This document shows positions 35,970-45,300 of a stretch of 53,061 nt of DNA, piece after piece. The DNA is from Gemmatimonadota bacterium. Its GTDB lineage: Bacteria > Gemmatimonadota > Gemmatimonadetes > Gemmatimonadales > Gemmatimonadaceae. Made by a program: the position numbers and the translations under genes. Location of the stretch: contig VHBQ01000011.1 in the NCBI GenBank assembly GCA_016871855.1, positions 1-53,061 on the forward strand, given 5' to 3'. Below the pieces are notes generated by a model. The model searched no databases. It was given only the letters and a program-made list of their open reading frames with translations, and was not told the DNA's origin. How positions within the stretch are numbered: the stretch's first letter is position 1; the number at the start of each line of letters is the position of its first letter.

Positions 35970-38387
35970 TCAGAAACGCGCCTCCACGCTGAGGTCGATC
36001 CGGAACGCCTTTTGCGGATAGAGGCCGCGGGCAACGTCGAACCGGATCATCCCATCCAGCACCGAGGCACCAACCCCGACGCCGCTCATCGGGCGACCAG
36101 GGGACGAGAACTGCCGACGGTCGCCGGCCCATCCCACATCTCCGAAGAGGACGGGCTTCACCGCGCGACGTGACATTGCCAGCTCCGCGCGTCCCATCCA
36201 GAACGCCGACCCGCTCATCGTCCCCGGCTTGATGCCGCGCACGGTATGGAGCCCGCCGAGCTGGAATGCGCGTTGCGCCGGCGCCGAGCCGGCGATTCCG
36301 CCGCCCGCGGCGGTGAGCGCCATTTCCGTGCCGAACGGAGTGCCGTGCGACACGGTGACGTCGAGCAGGCCACGCCCGTAGCGGAAGTCGCCGGTGGCCG
36401 CCTCAAGCCGCAGGTCGGCGTGCGCCCGGAATCCGCGCGGATCGAGCCCCCACCCGTTCTGCGTGCGCACGGCGCCCCCAAACTGCACCGCCTTGTCGGC
36501 GGCGACGTTCGGCAGGACACGGTCGTCCTTGGCGCCCCGGAAGAGGGTGAATCGCGTCTGCATCGGCGCGTTCCACTGCTGCTCGGCGAAGAGGCGCCAG
36601 GCCGTCTGTCCCAGGCGTGGCGTCGTTCCGGACAGCTCCGCTCCCCAGGCCCGATGGTAGAAGCCCTCGTCGCCGGCATAGAGCAGCGAGGCCAACCCGG
36701 CGCCGAAGGACAGCGGATTCCCGAAGTCGGAGGCGACGGCGAGGCGGCGGAAAACCGTGCCGCGCACGGTCGAACGCCCATTCGTGCGCTCGAGCGCCAG
36801 ATCGCCATTCAGCTGGCGGTCGGCCCACGAGCCGCGAAGACCTCCGATCGCCGTGTAGCCGCGTCCCAGCGTCATGGTCGCTTGCGCACCAGTGCTGAGC
36901 CCCTCGACGCGGTTGAAGCGCGTCTGACCAAGGCCCCAATCCACCGTGGGCTTCTGCGGCATCCAGGCGGCCTGCAGGTCGAAATTCAGGGCCTTCTTGA
37001 GGTCCTCGATATCGTCGGTGCCAAACACCGACTCGCCGGCCCCCATCAGCGAGCCGACGAATTCGGACGACCGCGCCAGCCGCGTGCTGTCGCACGGCAT
37101 CTGTACCGCCATCTGCAGCGCGCCGTTGTAGCGCGTCTGCATGCGCGTGTACGTCTCGCCGCGCGCGCACTCCTGCTCCCGCAACGCACGCGCCGAGGAA
37201 TCCCGCTGCTTACGGAAATCGCGCATGAGCGAGTCGCGCGTCACCGAGTCCACCCCCGCCTTGCGCAACGAGTCCCGCACCGCCGCGTATCGCGCGGCGG
37301 GACGCGGGAAAGCCGGCAGCGAATCGAGGCCGTTCACCGACGCGTAGCGGAACTTCTGCTCCACCTGCACCGGCACGCGCATCATCCCCACCTGCGCGCC
37401 CGCCTCGAGCACCTGCAGCTTGGGCATCCAGAAGCGCCCGTTGTACAGCCCGTACTCGATGCTGATCGCGTCCACGCCCACCTTCAGCGGCGAGATGATC
37501 GGCCGCACCAGCAGGGGCACTTCCTTCATGTCCTGCTTGGTCTCGTCCATCGTCCACACGTCGATCGGGACGCTCAGCCGATAGACGGCGCGCACCAGGT
37601 GCGCGGTGGACTGGTCGAACCAGAACGATCCGACCGTGAGATTCCACTTGGGGGCGCGCGCCTCGACGCGGATCTCGCGCAGCGTCAGGCGGCTCTGGTC
37701 GGGGAGCGTCATGATGACGGAATCACCGGTCGCGTACGTGTAGTACGCCTCCGAACCCTCGGCGATCGGGTGCACCATCTCGCGCTCATCCACCTCGGCC
37801 TTCGCCATCCCACTGCCAATCCAGAGCTGCTCGCGTCCGGGGTAGTAGGGAATCGGCGGGTCGTTTCCCATGCTGACGTTCTCACTGGCCTCGTCACTCG
37901 GCGCGACCGGCAGCGCGGTGCGAGAGCCTTTCACGTTCGCCCAGACGCCGCGCGTGCGATGCCACCGCACATGGGCGATGTCCTCGTGGCGCATGATCAC
38001 GCGCTCGCGTCCGAGGGCGCGGAGGCCCATCCCCACCGAGAAGCGCTGGTACGTGCGCGCCTCGTAGCTGACAAGCAGCGAGTCCTGTCGCAGCCTGGCC
38101 ACCCGGGCGCGCAACAGCAGGTCACGGGCCGTGGCGTCCCGGAACGCCGTGCGCCGATGCTCGTCGGTCACGGGCACTCGACGTGGCGCGGCGCGCTCCT
38201 CGTCGTCGTCCCCGCCACCGCTGCCGCCGATCTGGATGCCAAAGCTCACGTCACGTTCATACTTCTTGATCGTGTCGGCCGCGGCCTTGGCCTTGGCGCT
38301 GTCCGCGACGGGGCGCTTCTGCACCTGGGTTTTGACCTGCACCTGGAGGGCGGTGAGCAGGGCGAATGGCAGGACGTGCAGCAACAT
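35970..38387 (-). CDS. Omp85/D15-like outer-membrane beta-barrel protein
   Basis: This 805-residue protein has a short N-terminal signal (MLLHVLPFALLTALQ). Residues about 75-400 are a soluble region with beta-rich repeats resembling DUF5686-type carriers, about 365-480 is a charged Arg/Asp linker, and about 490-805 is a 16-stranded-type barrel. HTVRGIKPG is the Omp85 VRGF-like lid-loop motif, and the protein ends on Phe (SVEARF), as barrel proteins recognised by BamA do. No POTRA domains are evident, so it is not BamA itself. It may be a receptor, translocator or structural porin. Its partner is unknown. Confidence 0.75.
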   Translation of the reverse strand: MLLHVLPFALLTALQVQVKTQVQKRPVADSAKAKAAADTIKKYERDVSFGIQIGGSGGGDDDEERAAPRRVPVTDEHRRTAFRDATARDLLLRARVARLRQDSLLVSYEARTYQRFSVGMGLRALGRERVIMRHEDIAHVRWHRTRGVWANVKGSRTALPVAPSDEASENVSMGNDPPIPYYPGREQLWIGSGMAKAEVDEREMVHPIAEGSEAYYTYATGDSVIMTLPDQSRLTLREIRVEARAPKWNLTVGSFWFDQSTAHLVRAVYRLSVPIDVWTMDETKQDMKEVPLLVRPIISPLKVGVDAISIEYGLYNGRFWMPKLQVLEAGAQVGMMRVPVQVEQKFRYASVNGLDSLPAFPRPAARYAAVRDSLRKAGVDSVTRDSLMRDFRKQRDSSARALREQECARGETYTRMQTRYNGALQMAVQMPCDSTRLARSSEFVGSLMGAGESVFGTDDIEDLKKALNFDLQAAWMPQKPTVDWGLGQTRFNRVEGLSTGAQATMTLGRGYTAIGGLRGSWADRQLNGDLALERTNGRSTVRGTVFRRLAVASDFGNPLSFGAGLASLLYAGDEGFYHRAWGAELSGTTPRLGQTAWRLFAEQQWNAPMQTRFTLFRGAKDDRVLPNVAADKAVQFGGAVRTQNGWGLDPRGFRAHADLRLEAATGDFRYGRGLLDVTVSHGTPFGTEMALTAAGGGIAGSAPAQRAFQLGGLHTVRGIKPGTMSGSAFWMGRAELAMSRRAVKPVLFGDVGWAGDRRQFSSPGRPMSGVGVGASVLDGMIRFDVARGLYPQKAFRIDLSVEARF

Positions 38388-38491
38388 GCAGAAACTCCCG
38401 GGGTTGGCCGGTCAGGGGACGTCTTCTGATACGCCCCGGGCGCGTCGCGAGTTTCGCGACGCGCCGCGCACCGCCGCCGTGCCGCTCGACG

Positions 38492-39754
38492 CTACGGCCG
38501 TTTCGCTGCCGGCGCGGCGGACGTATCCGCCGGCGCGGGCTGCGCATTCTCCTGGCGGCGTTCGCCGTCCAGTTTCCGGTTCCGCGACGCAGCGTTTCGG
38601 GCCCGCATGTGACTGCGCCGGTCGGCCGCTGCCTCACGATCCACGCGTGCGGCGTCGTTCATCAGGAGCATGCCGAGCAGCGCCGGCGCGAGCAGCGCCG
38701 CCACGCCGCCCGGGAACCTCGCGGGTTGCGAGGGGTCGCCACCCACGCGCCGAATTACCTCAGGGAACCGTTTCTGCACCCAAACGGTCAGGACGATGAT
38801 CGCCACGCCGATGAGCGCGAGGACCAGCGGAAACGCCGTGGTCACCTTGAACACATCGAACGCCAACCAGGCCAGGAACCCGAACACGCCGAACAGCCCG
38901 ACGACCAGCAGGGCACGACGCCGCAGGATCACTGACGCCGTGATCACCAGGAGTGACGCCGGCGCAAGGTACCAGCGCAGCGAGTGATCCATCTGGAACA
39001 GCATCAAGCCGCCGAACCACGCGGCCGCCGCCACCGCCATCCAGAGCCAGAACGCGTAGTCCTCTTCCCCGCGTCGGCGGCGGTCGGTCAGGTACGCCGC
39101 GGCACTGAGGAGGCTGGCAATGATGATCCACCGCCACCCCATCGCCGCCCCGTCAATGGCCGGCCCCGCCGCGAGTTCGCGCATCACCCGCTCCGGCAGG
39201 GTGATGCTCACCACGGCAATGGGAATCATGAACGGCGAGAAAGCCATCTGGCGCATCGCCACAAGCGCCGCCACCACCGCGGCGAGTTCCACCGCCATCG
39301 GCTGCCCTTGGCATGCCGCGAACGGATGGTCCGGCTTGACGCACATCGCGTCGTACTCGGGCGTCCACACGCCAATCCACCTGAGAAGCGCCCACATCGC
39401 GATGGGCGCCATCCCGACCGCCAGCAGCGTCGCCACGCCGCGCGCGACGTGGAATCCCTCACGCTTCATCACGAAGCCGACGCCGAGGAAGATCGCCGCG
39501 TACGCCGCGGCCAACCCGAACAGCCCGCCGTCGCCCAGCACCTTCCAGCGGTCCACCATGAACCACCCGAAGGCGAACAGCACGACGATGGCGCCGATCA
39601 GGTAGGCGATGGCCACGCCGTTGAAACCGCGCTCCGCCTCGCGCACGGGCGCCCCGGCGTCCTCCCGGCCAAGCAACACCTGCAGCTGCGTCCGCTGGTC
39701 ATCGGTGATGATGCCGCGCTCGACGCCGAGGTTCAGGAGTTCACGGTTGTCCAT
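38492..39754 (-). CDS. DUF2157 multi-helix membrane protein
   Basis: The 420-residue protein begins with a soluble segment (MDNRELLNLGVERGIITDDQ) typical of DUF2157 proteins and continues with about ten membrane helices to residue 365. It ends in a charged, low-complexity tail with PAPADTSAAPAAKRP. Function is unknown for this family. The start ATG at 39754 is about 10 nt from a repeat arm whose sense strand is pyrimidine-rich, and no Shine-Dalgarno is visible. It is divergent from the decarboxylase gene. Confidence 0.75.
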   Translation of the reverse strand: MDNRELLNLGVERGIITDDQRTQLQVLLGREDAGAPVREAERGFNGVAIAYLIGAIVVLFAFGWFMVDRWKVLGDGGLFGLAAAYAAIFLGVGFVMKREGFHVARGVATLLAVGMAPIAMWALLRWIGVWTPEYDAMCVKPDHPFAACQGQPMAVELAAVVAALVAMRQMAFSPFMIPIAVVSITLPERVMRELAAGPAIDGAAMGWRWIIIASLLSAAAYLTDRRRRGEEDYAFWLWMAVAAAAWFGGLMLFQMDHSLRWYLAPASLLVITASVILRRRALLVVGLFGVFGFLAWLAFDVFKVTTAFPLVLALIGVAIIVLTVWVQKRFPEVIRRVGGDPSQPARFPGGVAALLAPALLGMLLMNDAARVDREAAADRRSHMRARNAASRNRKLDGERRQENAQPAPADTSAAPAAKRP

Positions 39755-39764
39755 GTATGGCTCG

Positions 39765-39917
39765 CAGAGAAACAACAGAGAGACAACAGAGATACAACAG
39801 ACATACTGTGTTCCGGCCTGGTTCGCCAACGACAGCGTGCAATCAGGACAGGATTCGGCTAATTCTCTTCTGTTGTCTCTCTGTTGTTTTTCTGTTGTCT
39901 CTCTGTTGTCTCTCTGC
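39765..39917. repeat. Inverted tandem-repeat spacer, ACAACAGAGAG unit, between divergent genes
   Basis: The left arm is 39765-39802 and the right arm 39867-39917. The 64-nt core is unique sequence. Here both flanking genes point outwards, so the arms lie in 5' leaders and end 6-11 nt from the two ATGs. The core must hold both promoters. Confidence 0.9.
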
Positions 39918-39922
39918 TTCTT

Positions 39923-41350
39923 ATGGATCTCTCGCCCGACGAATACGCCCGCCACGCCCACCGGCTCGCCGACTGGATCGCGACCTACTTGCGCGACGTC
40001 GAGACGTATGACGTGCTCCCCGCGGTGAAGCCGGGGGCAATTCGCGCCCAGCTCCCCGCCTCGCCCCCTGCCGCCGCCGAGTCGCTCGAGACGATCCTCG
40101 CCGACCTGGACCGCGTCGTGCTCCCCGGCGCCACGCACTGGAACCACCCGGGCTTCCTCGCCTACTTCGCCAACACGGCCTCGGTGCCGGGCATCCTCGG
40201 CGAGATGGTCACCGCCGCGCTCAATCTGAACGGGATGCTCTGGCGCACGTCACCGGTCGCGACGGAACTCGAGCAGGTCGTCACCGACTGGCTGCGCCAG
40301 CTCTTCGGGATGGGTGACGGCTGGTTCGGAATGATCACCGACACGGCGTCGATTTCGACGATGTACGCGCTGGCCGCGGCGCGGGAACGCGACCCGGCGC
40401 TCGGCATACGCCAGCGCGGAATGGCCGGGCGCTCCGACCTCCCGCGTCTGCGCGTCTACGGCAGCGAGCACGCGCATTCGTCGGTGGACAAGGCGGCGAT
40501 GACGCTGGGGCTGGGACTCGAGAACGTGGTGCGCGTGGCCAGCGATGCCGAGTTCCGGCTGAAGCCCGAGATGCTCGCGCGCGCCATTCAGGCGGACCGC
40601 GCGCAGGGGTTCCGTCCGCTCGCCGTCGTGGCCACCGCCGGCACGACGAGCATGACGAGCGTCGATCCCATCGCCGAGATGGCCACTATCTGCCAGCGCG
40701 AGAGCCTGTGGCTGCACGTGGATGGCGCCTACGGCGGCTCAGCATTGGCCGTTCCCGAGATGCGCCCGCTCTTTGACGGCCTTGAGCACGCCGATTCCGT
40801 CGTCATTAACCCCCACAAGTGGCTGTTTACGCCGATGGACTGCTCGGTGCTGTTCACCAAGCAGCCCAAGGTGCTGCGCCGCGCTTTCTCGCTCGTGCCG
40901 GAGTACCTGACCACGGCCGAGGGGGACGAGGCGCTCAACTACATGGATTACGGACTCCAGCTCGGCCGGCGTTTTCGCGCACTCAAGCTTTGGATGGTGG
41001 TGCGGGCGTTCGGCGCCGACGGGATCGCGGAGCGGATCCGCTACCACTGCCAGCTGGCCCAACGCTTCGCCGAACTCGTACGGGCGGCGGGGGACGGATG
41101 GAAGGTCTGCGCGCCCGTGCCGTTCTCCACGGTTTGCTTCCGTCACGTGCCCGAGGGCGAGACCGACGAGGCGGAGATCGCCGCGCACAACGCCACGATC
41201 ATGGCCCGGGTGAACGAGAGCGGCGAGGTGTTCATCTCGCACACCAAGCTCGGCGACCAGTACGTCCTGCGGGTGGCGGTTGGGAACCTGCGGACGAGCG
41301 AGGCCACCATAGAGCGGGCGTGGGAGTTGATGCGCAAAGCAGTCGGCTGA
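39923..41350 (+). CDS. PLP-dependent aromatic amino acid decarboxylase (group II)
   Basis: This 475-residue enzyme decarboxylates an aromatic amino acid such as Tyr, DOPA, Trp or Phe to its amine. Key motifs are THWNHPGFLAYF (substrate pocket), the PLP-contacting HVDGAYGGSA, and INPHKWLFTPMD with the Schiff-base Lys. The C-terminal half (VNESGEVFISHTKLGDQYVLRVAVGN) matches AADC of plants and animals. The ATG at 39923 was picked because the frame upstream is repeat. There is no Shine-Dalgarno; the leader ends in CUCUGUUGUC-type repeats. It is not linked to tpl but both act on tyrosine. Confidence 0.9.
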   Translation: MDLSPDEYARHAHRLADWIATYLRDVETYDVLPAVKPGAIRAQLPASPPAAAESLETILADLDRVVLPGATHWNHPGFLAYFANTASVPGILGEMVTAALNLNGMLWRTSPVATELEQVVTDWLRQLFGMGDGWFGMITDTASISTMYALAAARERDPALGIRQRGMAGRSDLPRLRVYGSEHAHSSVDKAAMTLGLGLENVVRVASDAEFRLKPEMLARAIQADRAQGFRPLAVVATAGTTSMTSVDPIAEMATICQRESLWLHVDGAYGGSALAVPEMRPLFDGLEHADSVVINPHKWLFTPMDCSVLFTKQPKVLRRAFSLVPEYLTTAEGDEALNYMDYGLQLGRRFRALKLWMVVRAFGADGIAERIRYHCQLAQRFAELVRAAGDGWKVCAPVPFSTVCFRHVPEGETDEAEIAAHNATIMARVNESGEVFISHTKLGDQYVLRVAVGNLRTSEATIERAWELMRKAVG

Positions 41351-41540
41351 GGTGCAGGGAGCAGGGAACAGAGTGGGGTGCAGGGTGAAGGGAGCAGAGT
41401 GGGGTGCAGCGGGTGGGGCGGAAGGGGGCCCCTAGCCGATCCCCGTCCCATTCCCCAACACCCCACTCTGTACGCCGTTCTCTGCACCCCACTCTGTTCC
41501 CTGCTCCCTGCACCCCACTCTGTTCCCTGTTCCCTGCCCC
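41351..41540. repeat. Inverted repeat spacer with about 25-nt units GGAGCAGAGTGGGGTGCAGG
   Basis: The left arm (41351-41409) starts directly after the decarboxylase TGA and contains two units built on GAGTGGGGTGCAGG and GGAGCAG. The right arm (41456-41540) has about three reverse-complement units (CACCCCACTCTGTTCCCTG). The core contains the palindrome GGGGGCCCCTA near 41425. The same family recurs at 42235-42303 and 46571-46644. Confidence 0.9.
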
Positions 41541-41654
41541 CCCTTGTGGTTAACGTTTGCCTGACCGCCTCGTCTCACCCCGTGCAGGCTCCCCCACCCG
41601 ACAGCTGCCTGCAACCGTCCCCGGGGTCGGCCGGGATAACAGGAGAACCTTGGT
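41541..41654 (+). promoter_or_regulatory. Promoter and leader of the Spy-like lipoprotein gene
   Basis: The 114 bp after the repeat hold GGTTAAC (41548-41554) and CGTCTCA about 16 nt later, a spacing and sequence that resembles an ECF-sigma promoter (GGAAC-N16-CGTC type). A clear Shine-Dalgarno (CAGGAGAA, 41639-41646) precedes the ATG. The promoter call is tentative. Confidence 0.35.
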
Positions 41655-42179
41655 ATGAAGCTCAGGATCGTCTCGCTCCTCGCCGCGGCGGCCTTCGTCG
41701 CCGCCTGCGACAACTCCGCCACGGCGCCGAACGCCGAGGAGGCCTCCCTCCTTCGGTTTGACGCCCAGAGCACCCTCGACTCGGCCTCGCTGGTCCCGCG
41801 CGGTCCCGCCTATGACAACAACGGGCCGCCCGACGCCCTGAAGCTGACGGACGCCCAGAAGGCGGCTATCAAGGCGCTGCATGACGCCTTCCAGGCGGCC
41901 CACAAGACCCAGTTCGACCAGCTCAAGGCCATCCATGAGCAGGCCGCGGCCGCCATCAAGGCCGGGAAGACTCGCGAGGAAGTGCGCGCAATCCTCGAGA
42001 AGGCGCGCCCCATCATGGAGTCGATGAAGGCCGATTTCGAGGCGCTGCGCGCCGCGATCGGCAACATCCTGACCGCCGAGCAGAAGGCGTGGGCGGCTGA
42101 GCACCGCCGCGCAGGCGGTGGCCCGATGGGTGGCCCGCCGTTCGGCGCCCCCGGCGGCATCATGGGTCGCCGGCCGTAA
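41655..42179 (+). CDS. Spy/CpxP-like periplasmic lipoprotein
   Basis: This 174-residue protein has a lipoprotein signal with lipobox VAAC (Cys18). The mature part is a helical, charged domain with two LTxxQ-like motifs (LTDAQKAAIKAL and LTAEQKAWAAEH), the hallmark of Spy/CpxP envelope-stress chaperones. It ends in a Gly/Pro/Met tail (GGGPMGGPPFGAPGG). It probably buffers misfolded envelope proteins or metals. It is monocistronic with its own terminator, and may be under ECF control. Confidence 0.8.
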   Translation: MKLRIVSLLAAAAFVAACDNSATAPNAEEASLLRFDAQSTLDSASLVPRGPAYDNNGPPDALKLTDAQKAAIKALHDAFQAAHKTQFDQLKAIHEQAAAAIKAGKTREEVRAILEKARPIMESMKADFEALRAAIGNILTAEQKAWAAEHRRAGGGPMGGPPFGAPGGIMGRRP

Positions 42180-42200
42180 TCGAGCCTGTGGGGGAAAACA

Positions 42201-42228
42201 GAAGGGCCGGGAGCGATCCCGGCCCTTC
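42201..42228 (+). terminator. Terminator of the Spy-like gene
   Basis: A perfect 12-bp stem, GAAGGGCCGGGA with TCCCGGCCCTTC, around a GCGA (GNRA) tetraloop. It is followed by CTAATTCCC, with few T residues. It lies 22 nt after the stop codon. Confidence 0.75.
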
Positions 42229-42234
42229 CTAATT

Positions 42235-42303
42235 CCCCCGCACCCTGCACCCCACTCTGCTCCCTTCACCCCGCACCCCACTCTGCTCCCTGTTCCCTGC
42301 ACC
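42235..42303 (-). repeat. Single repeat arm starting in the stop codon of the RND gene
   Basis: On the minus strand the array starts in the TGA of the RND transporter as TGAGGTGCAGGGA, identical for 13 nt to the stop and array of the decarboxylase at 41348-41360. About two and a half units follow. No opposite arm is present. Confidence 0.85.
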
Positions 42304-45300
42304 TCAGTGTTTGGGTATCGCGTACTCGTCCGTCGCTGGCCGTTTGGGGATGTTGAACCACCCGACCACGCGCAGCCGGATATCATCGAGGATCTCGTAC
42401 ATCGTCGGGATGACGAGCAGGGTCAGCAGGGTCGAGGTGATCGTGCCGCCGATGATCGCACGCCCCAGCGGGGCGCGGAAATCCGCCCCTTCGCCGGCGC
42501 CGATCGCCACCGGGATCATGCCCGCGATGAGCGCCATCGTCGTCATCATGATGGGACGCAGGCGCACCCGCCCCGCCTCGATGATCGCCGCGCGCCGCTC
42601 CATCCCCTGCTCCTGCCCCCATTTGGCGAAGTCGATGAGCAGGATGGCGTTCTTGGCCACGATCCCCATCAAGAGGATCACCCCGATCATTGACATGATG
42701 TTCAGCGTGTCCCCCGTGATCAGCAGCGCCAGCACGACGCCGATGAGCGAGAGCGGGAGCGACATCATGATTGCGATGGGATCGAGGAACGACCCGAACT
42801 GCATCACGAGGATCAGGTACATCAGCAGCACGGCCAATCCCAGCGCGGCCATCACGCGGCCGAAGACTTCTTGCTGCTGCTCCACCTCGCCGCCCGACGA
42901 GATGCGCACCCCCGGTGGCATCGAGTAGTTCGCCAGCACCTTGGTGAGGTCGGCGTTCACCTCGCCCACGCTCCGCCCCTCGGCGTTGGCCTGCACGATG
43001 ACGACCTTGTCGCGGTCGAGATGCGAAATGAGCGCCGGTCCCAGCCCCTGCGTGACCGTCGCGATCTGCCCGAGGGGCATCGTCACCTGGCGCCCCATCT
43101 CACCCACAGAGATGGGGAGCTGCTCGATGTCCGCCGCGCGGCGGCGTGACTCGGGGGAGAGGCGCACGCGCACCTTCCGGTTCTCGCCGCTCGGATCCAC
43201 CCAGTCGCCAGCGTCGATGCCCGCGAACGCCGGGCGCATCGCCTGGGCCACCTGCCCCACCGTGACGCCCAGCGAGCCGGCGAGCCCGCGATTGAGCTGC
43301 ACCTCGAGCTCCGGCTTCTGTCCCTTGGTGCTCAGGTCCACGTCCACCGCGCCGGGCACCGTCTCCACGATCTTCCGCACGGTGTCGGCCACCGACGCGA
43401 GGAGCCGCGAGTCGTCGCCCTGCAACTGCAGCTGGATCTGCTTGCGCGCGCCACCCATGCCACCGGTGAACACGGCAACCTTCGCGCCGCCAATCGTCCT
43501 CACCTGCTGGCGCAGCATCTCCCCGAACTCCTCCTGCGAGATCTCGCGGTCCGCCTTGTCCGTCATCCGCACATAGATCGTCGCCGCGTCCACCGCTCCG
43601 CCCGCCGAGCCCGGGTCCATGGAGGCCATCGACCTGCCGACCGTGGCAAAGGTGTAGCGCACGAGTTCCGGGTGGCCGCGAGCCAGCCGCGCCGCTTCCT
43701 CGGTCTTCATCTTCGTGTACTCGAGGTTCGAACCCGGCGGCGTCTGGATCGTCAGCTGCAACTCCGACCGGTCGGACTTCGGCGAGAACTCGAAGCCGCC
43801 GAACGCGCCCTGCAGGAACATCGCGCCGAAGAACGACGCCGTGGCGATCATCACCATGCCCAGCCGGTGGTCGAGCGCCCAGCCGATCACCTTCGTGTAG
43901 CGCTCCGCCTGGCGGTCGAACCACCGGTTGAACTTCTCCAAGGCGCGGGCGATCGGGTTGCGGCGCTCGTGCGCCTCGGTCTGCGGGTCGGGCCAGTACG
44001 CGCTCAGCATCGGGTCGAGCGAGAACGACACGAACAGCGAGACCAGCACCGCGCAGGCGATGGTCAGCGCGAACGGCTTGAACCACTGCCCCGAGATCCC
44101 ATACATAAACGCGATCGGCACGAACACGGCCACGATGGAGAACGTCGTCGCCGCCACGGCGAGTCCGATCTCATCGGTCCCCTCATGCGATGCTCGGAAG
44201 TGGTCTTTCCCCATTTCGATGTGGCGCACGATGTTCTCGCGCACCACGATGGCGTCGTCTATGAGAATGCCGATGGCCAGCGAGAGGCCGAGCAGCGACA
44301 TCGTGTTCAGCGTGAAGCCGAACGCCCAGACGGCGATGAATGAGGCCAGCACCGACACGGGGAGCGCGAGGCCCGTGATCACTGTCGAGCGCCACGAGTT
44401 CAGGAAGAGGAAGACCACCAGCACGGTGAGTGCCGCCCCTTCGATGAGCGCGGCCTGCACGTTGGCCACGCTGCGCTCCACCCGCTCGCCGCTGTTCTGC
44501 ACGACGTCAATCTTCGCGCCGGTCGGCAGGGTTGGCCGAATGCGCTCCACGGCGGCGAGCACCTTTTCGCTTACCTCGGTCGTGCTGTACCCCTTGGCCT
44601 TCTTCACGAGGATGCCGACGGCATCCTTGCCGTTGTACATCGCCGCCGTCGAGGGCTCGGCGGTGCCGTCGCGCGCCGTGGCCACTTCGGCCAGTCGCAC
44701 GGGACGCCCGTTCCGTTGGGCGACGACGATGTTCATGAAGTCCTCGGGCGTCTCCAGCTTCCCCTTGAGGCGGATGGAGCGGTCCTCGAGCGACCCGCGC
44801 ACCGAACCCACCGGCACGGCGAGGTTCTGCTGCTGCAGCGCGGCCACCAGCTGGCCGACGCTGATGTTCGCCTGCTTCATCGCGTCGGGCCGGATCTCCA
44901 CGGTCAGCTCGCGCTGTACCCCGCCCAGCACCGTCGCCTCGGCGACGCCACTGATCCCGCGGAGCTCGCGCGTGATGCCGGGGTCGGCAATGCGCGTGAG
45001 TTCCGGTGCGCTGAGCACCGAGGAGTTGAGCGAGAGCTGCACGATGGGGAGGTCCTGCGGGTCGAACCGGCTCAGCACCGGCTCCTTCATCTCGGCCGGC
45101 AGCTCGCTGCGGATGGTCGAGATCTTGTCGCGGATGTCCTGCGACGCCTGCTGGATGTCCTTCTCAAAGACGAACTGCACCGTGATGTTGGCGAAGCCGT
45201 CCTGCGCGGTGCCGTTGATCCTGTCCACGCCGCTGATGCCGCTGACCGCCTCTTCCACGCGGTCCAGCACTTCACGCTCCACCACATCGGGCGAGGCGCC

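Noticed and set aside
36246-38429. Long plus-strand open frame opposite the outer-membrane protein
   Set aside because: Antisense shadow with biased Arg/His composition; the minus-strand protein has a signal, barrel motif and terminal Phe.
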